The notes beneath the pieces were generated by a model that was not told where the DNA came from, did not search any database, and saw only the letters and a program-made list of their open reading frames with translations. Positions 6,432-11,267 of a DNA stretch of 11,267 nt are shown here, piece by piece. The position numbers and the translations under genes were made by a program. Each line of letters starts with the position of its first letter. Position 1 is the first letter of the stretch. Origin of the DNA: Actinomycetes bacterium (lineage in GTDB: Bacteria > Actinomycetota > Acidimicrobiia > Acidimicrobiales > Microtrichaceae); the NCBI GenBank assembly GCA_023434535.1, contig JAEYSR010000288.1:1-11267 (forward strand). Reading direction: 5' to 3'.

Positions 6432-7277
6432 TCAGCAGGACGCGACGAGCAACTGCTCCGCCGTCGACGGGCGGAGGCCGTCGACCCGATCGGCGAAGTA
6501 GCGGTCGGCGAGATCGACGTCCGACACGTGACGGGCCGAGCGGAACCCGGCGTCGATGGCGAGCTCGACGATCTCCGACGGCGTGAAGAACGTTCGCCAC
6601 GGGGTTCCGGCAGCGCGTGCTCCTCGCTCAGCTCCCGCGAGCGCTGACTGCTCGTCCTCCGCGACCCGGTCGAGGGGCACCATGAACGACATCGCGAGCG
6701 TCGATCCGGCGGCGAAGCTCGCGACCTGCCGAAGGGTGGCGACGACCGCGTCGCGGGTCAGGTAGACGCTGACGCCGGTGGAGGCCACCACGGCGGGCCG
6801 GTCAGGGGTGAACCCGCCGACCCGCAGCTCCTCCCACCACGACGCGCCGCTCTCGAAGTCCACCGGCACGAACAGCAGCGACTCGGGAACAGCGAGGCCG
6901 AGCTCGGAGAGTCGTCGCTGCTTCCACGCCTGCGTCCCCGGTTGGTCGATCTCGAACACGCGAACCCGTGGGATGAGATCGCTGCGACGCTGGGCGAAGG
7001 TGTCCAACCCGGCGCCGAGGATCACGTACTGGTCCACCCCCGCGTCCGCCTTCTCCTCGACCAGGTCATCGATGAAGCGGGCCCGAGCGACGATCGAGGC
7101 CCGGTTCCGACTGGTCCATCGGGGGTCCATGTCCCGGCGCCGCTGCCAGCCCGGCTCCGGTGCCGCTAGCTGGAGTCCGAGCTCGTCGACGATGACGTGT
7201 GGCGGCGGGTCGATCTCCACGTGCAGCGCCCGCCACAGCGCCACGCGGACCGCTGTGTTGTCAGGTGTTGTCGCCAC
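6432..7277 (-). CDS. SAM-dependent methyltransferase, TIGR00027 / leucine carboxyl methyltransferase-like family
   Basis: This 281-residue class I methyltransferase belongs to a family expanded in mycobacteria and other actinomycetes. The N-terminus contains TAVRVALWRALHVEIDPPPHVIVDELG, and SRNRASIVARARFIDDLV follows near residue 56. The SAM-binding glycine motif is VILGAGLDTFAQRR (GxGxD at 88-92). The acidic end of the second strand is VFEIDQP (Glu109, Asp111). Further landmarks are VVASTGVSVYLT and a C-terminal FFTPSEIVELAIDAGFRSARHVS. The GTG at 7277 is chosen because GGAG lies 9 bases upstream (plus-strand 7287-7290) and the family-like N-terminus begins there, although the frame stays open to 8294. 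The substrate is unknown; these enzymes are usually annotated as O-methyltransferases. The gene is divergent from the DUF429 gene, with repeat copy B between them. Confidence 0.92.
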   Translation of the reverse strand: MATTPDNTAVRVALWRALHVEIDPPPHVIVDELGLQLAAPEPGWQRRRDMDPRWTSRNRASIVARARFIDDLVEEKADAGVDQYVILGAGLDTFAQRRSDLIPRVRVFEIDQPGTQAWKQRRLSELGLAVPESLLFVPVDFESGASWWEELRVGGFTPDRPAVVASTGVSVYLTRDAVVATLRQVASFAAGSTLAMSFMVPLDRVAEDEQSALAGAERGARAAGTPWRTFFTPSEIVELAIDAGFRSARHVSDVDLADRYFADRVDGLRPSTAEQLLVASC

Positions 7278-7424
7278 GTGCCGCTTCTCCGCTCCGCTGC
7301 CACGCCCGCCGCTCCGGGCGCGCCGCGCTGCGAATATAGGGGTCGCGCCGCACGAGGATTCGCGGTCTCCACCCGCAGATGTCGGAGCGACCGGTTCGGG
7401 CGATGCCGGGGGCAGGATGGACCG
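7278..7424. promoter_or_regulatory. Divergent promoter region, methyltransferase / DUF429
   Basis: This 147-base space is shared by two divergent genes. Repeat copy B (7327-7380) sits centrally, 49 bases from the methyltransferase start and 44 from the DUF429 start. On the minus strand a TATATT hexamer (7333-7338) about 55 bases before the methyltransferase start is a possible -10 box. No matching -35 hexamer stands at 16-18 bases. The two Shine-Dalgarno sites are at 7287-7290 (minus) and 7414-7417 (plus). Confidence 0.5.
7327..7380 (+). repeat. 54-base dispersed intergenic repeat, copy B
   Basis: This copy shares 46 of 54 positions with copy A, gap-free, including an exact ATATAGGGGTCGCGCCGCAC block and an exact GTCTCCACCCGCAGAT block. 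The differences cluster in the middle (around 7354-7364). It lies between two divergent genes, so it could be read as an upstream element by either. Confidence 0.88.
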
Positions 7425-8174
7425 GTGCGAGCGCTCGGAGTCGATGCCGCCGGGGTCGGCCGGTCGGGGGACCTCAGGTGGGCCGGCGTGGTCGTCGACG
7501 ACGACGGGTTCGTGGCGGCCGGGGTCGGCTCGCTCGCCGGGTTGATCGAATGGGCCGATGAGCTCGACGCGTCGACGCGCGTGGGGGCGATCGGGGTGGA
7601 CATCCCGATCGGCCACGTGGACGGGCCGCGCCGGCTGGCCGACGTCGAGACCCGCAGGTTCGTGCAACCGCTGGGCTCCACCGTCTTCCCCGCGCCACCG
7701 GCAGCGGTCCTGGACGCGATGGCCGCCGCCGGTGCCACCTACTCGGAGGTGAACGCGACCCTGCTCGCCGACGGCGTGCCGAAGCTCTCCCGGCAGGCGT
7801 GGGCGCTGGTGCCCCGCATGATCGAGGCTCGGGACCTGGCGCGCCGCGACGACCGGCTCCACGAGGTCCACCCCGAGGCGTCGTTCCGGGAGATCAAGAT
7901 CCAGAGCCACCCGGAGGCGGACGTGGACATGGTCCGGATCCGGCGGTCCAAGAAGACGTGGAACGGGCTGATGGAGCGTCGCCACCTCTTGGCAGGCGTC
8001 GGCATCTTTCTGCCCGACGACGACCCGGAGCTCGACGGCGTGGTCTCCGACGACGTCGTGGACGCCGCGGCGGCGGCGTGGTCGGCGCAGCGGGTCGCCG
8101 CCGGCACGGCCGTATCGATGCCGGCACCACCGGAGCGCTCGCCCGACGGCCGCGACGTGGCCGTCTGGCGCTGA
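7425..8174 (+). CDS. DUF429 family protein (predicted RNase H-fold nuclease)
   Basis: This 249-residue protein matches the DUF429 pattern. The N-terminal strand is ALGVDAAG (Asp near residue 7), and a second acidic strand AIGVDIPIGHVDGPRRLADVETRR carries the typical GxDIPIG. The segment STVFPAPP follows, then LSRQAWALVPRMIEARDL and EVHPEASF. The family has been predicted to adopt an RNase H-like fold. The acidic residues in VDAAG, VDIPIG and EVHPE would form the metal site, but the biochemical role is not established. The GTG at 7425 is supported by AGGA 7 bases upstream (7414-7417) and by the family-typical start; the frame stays open back to 7197, overlapping the divergent methyltransferase. 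A hairpin follows the stop directly. Function in this cluster is unknown. Confidence 0.88.
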   Translation: MRALGVDAAGVGRSGDLRWAGVVVDDDGFVAAGVGSLAGLIEWADELDASTRVGAIGVDIPIGHVDGPRRLADVETRRFVQPLGSTVFPAPPAAVLDAMAAAGATYSEVNATLLADGVPKLSRQAWALVPRMIEARDLARRDDRLHEVHPEASFREIKIQSHPEADVDMVRIRRSKKTWNGLMERRHLLAGVGIFLPDDDPELDGVVSDDVVDAAAAAWSAQRVAAGTAVSMPAPPERSPDGRDVAVWR

Positions 8175-8175
8175 C

Positions 8176-8194
8176 CCGTCCGGGCCCGGAACGG
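8176..8194 (+). terminator. GC-rich hairpin after DUF429, possible terminator
   Basis: The word TCCGGGCCCGGA (8179-8190) is a perfect 12-base palindrome. It is extended by CCG on the left and CGG on the right with one bulged base, starting 2 bases after the stop codon. No T-run follows, so it would be an atypical intrinsic terminator or a 3'-end stabilising hairpin. Confidence 0.4.
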
Positions 8195-8210
8195 CGGACA
8201 TCAGGTAGGA

Positions 8211-8264
8211 GCGCCGGATAGGGGGGTCGCGCTGCACAAGGATTCGTCGTCTCCACCCGTAGAT
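8211..8264 (+). repeat. 54-base dispersed intergenic repeat, copy C
   Basis: This copy matches copy A at 48 of 54 positions, gap-free, with the first ten bases (GCGCCGGATA) identical. The TATA of copies A and B is changed to TAGG here. It lies between the DUF429 stop and the acyl-CoA synthetase start, ending 82 bases before the latter. Unlike A and B, no gene starts on the minus strand next to it. Confidence 0.88.
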
Positions 8265-8346
8265 GCCCCGGGCGTGCGGGGCATCGCTGACCATCGGTCG
8301 GCCATCGGCCCGACGCCGGACCGACCCCCTCTGCGATGCTCTCGGG

Positions 8347-10089
8347 ATGCTCAGCTACGACGAGGCGTGCCGTGCCGTGACGGCACCGGGAGCACCGTTC
8401 GAGACCGTGGTGCAGGAGGTCCTGGGGGTGGAGCGGACGCTGTTCCGCAACGCGCCCGGCAGCCTGCGCGACATCGTCATCGGCGCCAGCGGTCGGGGCG
8501 ACGCGGTCTTCCTGGTCTACGAGGACGAGCGATGGACCTTCGACCGCTTCGGCCGGGAGGTCGCCGCCCTGGCGACGGTCCTCATTGAGGACCTCGGCGT
8601 CTCCAAGGGCGACCGGATCGCCGTCGCCATGCGGAACTACCCGGAGTGGGTCGTGTCCTTCGCGGCAGCCGTCTCCATCGGGGCGATCTCCGTCAGCTTC
8701 AACGCGTGGTGGACCGAGGACGAGATGGAGTTCGCCCTCCGCGACTGCGGGGCATCGGTCCTCGTCGCCGACGACGAGCGCATCGAGCGCAGCCGGAGCA
8801 CGTGCCGGGACCTCGGCATCCCGACCATCGCCGTGCGAACCGAGGGTCAGCAGGTCGACACGCCGTACGAGGCGCCGATCCTCCACTGGGCCGAGGTCGT
8901 CTCGGCTCGGTCGACGGACTCGGCGGTTGCACTGCCCGACGTGTCGATCGACCCCGACGACGACGCGACGATCCTCTACACGTCGGGGACGACCGGTCAC
9001 CCCAAGGGTGCGGTCTCGACGCACCGTGCGGTGGTCCAGGCGATCATGGGCTACGCGTGCCGCTCCGCCCTCGACAAGGCCCGGCTCGCCGATGCCGCTG
9101 CCGGCGCATCCGCGAACGGGAGCACGGCACCGTCGGGAGGTGGGCCCCCGTCGTTCATCCTGGTCGTGCCGCTGTTCCACGTGACCGGGTGCGTCCCCGT
9201 GATGCTCAGCTGCATGATCGGCGGTCTCAAGCTGGTGATGATGTACAAGTGGCAGCCCGAGCGGGCGCTGCAGCTCATCGAGCGCGAGGCGGTCACCAAC
9301 TTCGTCGGCGTCCCGACCCAGAACTTCGACATGCTCAACTCGCCCGAGTTCGACCGGTACGACACATCGAGTCTCCGCAGCGTCGGGGGTGGCGGGGCAC
9401 CCGCGCCGCCGGAGCTCGTCCAGCGCATCTCGACGACGTACGCCAAGGCGGCGCCGGGCATCGGCTACGGGATGACCGAGACCAACGCCTACGGACCGCA
9501 GAACAGCGGACCCGACTACCTCTCGCACCCGACGAGCGCCGGTCGGACCACGCCGATCATGTCCGTCGAGGTCCGTGACCCACTCGGTGAGCCGGTGCCG
9601 ACCGGCGAGGCGGGCGAGATCTGGTTCAACGGTCCGAACCTGATCCGGGGCTACTGGAACCGCCCCGACGCCACCGCCGAGGTGCTCGTCGACGGATGGC
9701 TGCGGTCGGGCGACGTCGGACGCCTGGACGAGGACGGCTTCGTCTACGTCGAGGACCGCATCAAGGACATGGTGCTGCGGGGCGGCGAGAACGTGTACTG
9801 CGCCGAGGTCGAGGCCGCGTTCCACACCCACCCCGCCGTCCACGAGGTCGCGGTGTTCGGCGTGCCGCACGACCGCCTGGGCGAGGAGGTGGCCGCGGTC
9901 GTCATGCTGCGCGACGGGACGGCCGCGACACAGGAGGAGCTGCTCGAGCACGTCGCCGCCCAGCTGGCGTCCTTCAAGGTGCCGTCGCGCCTCCGGATCA
10001 GCGGCGAGCCGCTGCCGCGCAACGCCGCCGGGAAGTTCCTCAAGCGGGACCTCCGGCGGGCGGAGCAGGAGTCGATCGCCGGGACCTGA
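8347..10089 (+). CDS. Acyl-CoA synthetase (class I adenylate-forming, FadD-like)
   Basis: This 580-residue AMP-dependent acid-CoA ligase activates a carboxylic acid to its acyl-CoA through an acyl-adenylate. The P-loop-like motif YTSGTTGHPKGA spans 211-222. GYGMTETNAYGP starts at 373, and WLRSGDVGRLDEDGFVYVEDRIKD contains Asp456 and Arg471. LRGGENV follows at 477-483, and the C-terminal LPRNAAGKFLKRDLR contains the catalytic Lys563. The domain set is complete and of normal length. A Ser/Gly/Pro-rich stretch (about residues 249-265) looks like a loop insertion. The ATG at 8347 is preferred over the in-frame ATG at 8263, which overlaps repeat C. It lacks a Shine-Dalgarno; GATGCT 6 bases upstream could be a weak -10 for a leaderless transcript. 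Substrate unknown; medium/long-chain acids are likely. It is followed 78 bases later by a CoA-ester hydratase gene. Confidence 0.95.
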   Translation: MLSYDEACRAVTAPGAPFETVVQEVLGVERTLFRNAPGSLRDIVIGASGRGDAVFLVYEDERWTFDRFGREVAALATVLIEDLGVSKGDRIAVAMRNYPEWVVSFAAAVSIGAISVSFNAWWTEDEMEFALRDCGASVLVADDERIERSRSTCRDLGIPTIAVRTEGQQVDTPYEAPILHWAEVVSARSTDSAVALPDVSIDPDDDATILYTSGTTGHPKGAVSTHRAVVQAIMGYACRSALDKARLADAAAGASANGSTAPSGGGPPSFILVVPLFHVTGCVPVMLSCMIGGLKLVMMYKWQPERALQLIEREAVTNFVGVPTQNFDMLNSPEFDRYDTSSLRSVGGGGAPAPPELVQRISTTYAKAAPGIGYGMTETNAYGPQNSGPDYLSHPTSAGRTTPIMSVEVRDPLGEPVPTGEAGEIWFNGPNLIRGYWNRPDATAEVLVDGWLRSGDVGRLDEDGFVYVEDRIKDMVLRGGENVYCAEVEAAFHTHPAVHEVAVFGVPHDRLGEEVAAVVMLRDGTAATQEELLEHVAAQLASFKVPSRLRISGEPLPRNAAGKFLKRDLRRAEQESIAGT

Positions 10090-10118
10090 TCGCGCAGCGT
10101 CGGCCGGAGCCACGGGGC

Positions 10119-10138
10119 CCGACCGGCTTGTCGGTCGG
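10119..10138 (+). terminator. Hairpin between the acyl-CoA synthetase and hydratase genes
   Basis: This is a perfect 7-base inverted repeat, CCGACCG (10119-10125) and CGGTCGG (10132-10138), with a 6-base loop. It lies 29 bases after the synthetase stop and 29 bases before the hydratase start. No T-run follows. It could be a partial terminator separating expression of the two genes, or an operator. Confidence 0.45.
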
Positions 10139-10152
10139 CGAGGCGGCCCGGG

Positions 10153-10158
10153 TACCGT
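10153..10158 (+). promoter_or_regulatory. Possible -10 box (TACCGT) upstream of the hydratase
   Basis: TACCGT matches the actinobacterial TAnnnT -10 pattern and ends 9 bases before the ATG at 10168. The ATG has no Shine-Dalgarno, so a leaderless or nearly leaderless transcript is possible. A short degenerate motif alone is weak evidence. Confidence 0.25.
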
Positions 10159-10167
10159 TCAGTCCCG

Positions 10168-11208
10168 ATGAGCGCCACCAAGACCAACCCGGGCAACTTC
10201 TTCGAGGACTTCACCCTCGGCCAGCGGATCGAGCACGCCACCCCGCGGACCGTCACCGTCGGGGACGAGGCCCTCTACGGCTCGCTCTACCCGACCCGCT
10301 TCGCCATCCCCTCCTCGGACGTGTTCGCCGCTCAGGTCGGCCTGGCGCCGGCGCCGGCGGAGGAGCTGATCGGCTTCCACATCGCGTTCGGCAAGACGGT
10401 GCCCGACATCTCGCTCAACGCCGTCGCCAACCTGGGCTACGCCGAGTGCCGCTTCCACCGGCCGGTCCGTCCTGGCGACACGCTGCGCTCGACGTCGGAG
10501 GTCATCGGTCTCAAGGAGAACAGCAACGGGAAGACGGGCGTGGTGTGGGTCCGGTCGACCGCCACGGACCAGGCGGGCCGCACCGCCATCGACTGGGCCC
10601 GCTGGGTCATGGTCCGCAAGCGCGACGTGTCAGCCCCCGCTCCCGAGACGGTCGTCCCCGACCTCGCTCCCTTCGTCGACCCCTCCGACCTGGTGGTGCC
10701 CGACGGTCTCGACTTCACGTCCTACGACGACGTCGCCGCCGGCTCGCCGTTCCGCTTCGGCGACTACGAGGTGGGCGAGAAGATCGACCACGTCGACGGC
10801 GTCACCCTGTCGGAGTCGGAGCACATGATGGCGACGCGCCTCTGGCAGAACACCGCCAAGGTCCACTTCAACACCGAGGCCCGTGAGGACGGCAAGCGCT
10901 TGATCTACGGCGGCCACGTCATCTCGATGGCTCGGGCGCTGTCCTTCAACGGGCTGGCCAACGCGCAGCTCATCGCCGCCATCAACGCCGGAGCGCACAC
11001 CAACCCGGCCTTCGCGGACGACACCGTGTACGCCTGGTCCGAGGTGCTGGACAAGGCCGAGGTCGACGCTCCGGGAGTCGGCGCCCTGCGCCTGAGGCTG
11101 GTCGCCACCAAGGGGCGGGACGAGTCGATGTCGCTCAAGGGCGACGACGGCAAGTACCTGCCCCACGTGCTGCTCGACCTGGACATCTGGACGTTCATCC
11201 CGGTCTGA
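10168..11208 (+). CDS. mch: Mesaconyl-CoA (2-methylfumaryl-CoA) hydratase-like MaoC dehydratase
   Basis: This 346-residue double-hotdog protein has two MaoC-type halves, about 10-160 and 190-340. The N-terminus KTNPGNFFEDFTLGQRIEHATPRTV, the block FHIAFGKTVPDISLNAVANL and the stretch VIGLKENSNGKTGVVWVRST closely resemble, from memory, mesaconyl-CoA hydratase of Rhodobacter-type bacteria (about 343 residues). The second half carries TRLWQNTAKVHFNTEA, which fits a MaoC hydratase active-site segment, and YGGHVISMARAL. The Rhodobacter-type enzyme interconverts mesaconyl-CoA and beta-methylmalyl-CoA in the ethylmalonyl-CoA pathway for assimilating acetyl-CoA. No crotonyl-CoA carboxylase/reductase or methylmalyl-CoA lyase gene is in the window, so the pathway itself is not shown. 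The ATG fits the family start. The gene follows the acyl-CoA synthetase by 78 bases; a strong inverted repeat begins 30 bases after its stop. Confidence 0.85.
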   Translation: MSATKTNPGNFFEDFTLGQRIEHATPRTVTVGDEALYGSLYPTRFAIPSSDVFAAQVGLAPAPAEELIGFHIAFGKTVPDISLNAVANLGYAECRFHRPVRPGDTLRSTSEVIGLKENSNGKTGVVWVRSTATDQAGRTAIDWARWVMVRKRDVSAPAPETVVPDLAPFVDPSDLVVPDGLDFTSYDDVAAGSPFRFGDYEVGEKIDHVDGVTLSESEHMMATRLWQNTAKVHFNTEAREDGKRLIYGGHVISMARALSFNGLANAQLIAAINAGAHTNPAFADDTVYAWSEVLDKAEVDAPGVGALRLRLVATKGRDESMSLKGDDGKYLPHVLLDLDIWTFIPV

Positions 11209-11237
11209 CGCCCGGACCCTCCATCCCGAACTGGCTG

Positions 11238-11267
11238 TCGAATTACCGGCCAGAGCCGGGAATTCGA
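11238..11267. repeat. 13+13-base imperfect inverted repeat at the window edge
   Basis: The left arm TCGAATTACCGGC (11238-11250) and the right arm GCCGGGAATTCGA (11255-11267) pair at 12 of 13 positions around a CAGA loop. It begins 30 bases after the hydratase stop. It could be a transcription terminator stem or the operator of a gene beyond the window. The sequence stops at the end of the right arm, so a following T-run or arm extension cannot be judged. Confidence 0.75.

Noticed and set aside
6361..8264. Integron attC sites or a CRISPR array
   Set aside because: The repeats lack the GTTRRRY/RYYYAAC core sites and strong hairpin of attC, no integrase is seen, and the spacing is gene-sized (about 0.9 kb) rather than CRISPR-like.
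7278..8294. N-terminal extension of the methyltransferase
   Set aside because: It runs antisense to DUF429 and through two repeat copies. The family start and GGAG support 7277.
7894..10113. Minus-strand open frame of 739 codons
   Set aside because: It is antisense to the acyl-CoA synthetase, whose motifs are complete. The translation is Arg/Asp/Val-biased with no recognisable domain.
11258..11267. GAATTC at the end as a cloning junction
   Set aside because: The word is part of the natural-looking inverted repeat, and no vector-like sequence follows.

Overview
The window is GC-rich and densely coding. It carries an F420-type luciferase-like (LLM) oxidoreductase, a TIGR00027-type SAM methyltransferase and a NarL/LuxR two-component system, and uses many GTG starts. 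Together these point to an Actinomycetota chromosome. An acidimicrobial or other high-GC environmental lineage is plausible, but that is an inference. I see no rRNA, tRNA, CRISPR array, transposase or phage gene. I support eleven protein genes. No gap between genes exceeds 300 bases; the largest are about 150-185 bases and are described as features.

Layout. (1) 28-852, minus: a chloroperoxidase-type alpha/beta hydrolase, divergent from the next gene. (2) 1029-4116: a signalling block. It holds a stand-alone receiver protein (plus), a NarL-type response regulator (minus) whose 3' end overlaps the receiver's by 19 bases, and a membrane histidine kinase (plus) divergent from that regulator across 185 bases. 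(3) 4138-7277, minus: a GyrI-like small-molecule-binding protein, an LLM oxidoreductase, a short crotonase-fold protein that looks like an enoyl-CoA isomerase, and a SAM methyltransferase. In transcription order these run methyltransferase, isomerase, oxidoreductase, GyrI-like. (4) 7425-11208, plus: a DUF429 RNase H-fold protein, an acyl-CoA synthetase, and a double-hotdog dehydratase that closely resembles mesaconyl-CoA hydratase of the ethylmalonyl-CoA pathway.

How they fit together. The kinase and the NarL-type regulator probably form one signalling pair, and the receiver may act as a third component. The synthetase, the isomerase and the hydratase all act on CoA thioesters, which suggests acid activation and acyl-CoA handling. 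No complete pathway is visible.

The most unusual structure is non-coding. A 54-base element occurs three times, without gaps and on the same strand, at 6361-6414, 7327-7380 and 8211-8264. It sits in three consecutive intergenic spaces around the methyltransferase and DUF429 genes. There is also a 17/17/18-base tandem triplet at 5591-5642, and a 13+13-base near-perfect inverted repeat (4-base loop) that ends exactly at the window edge, 30 bases after the hydratase stop.
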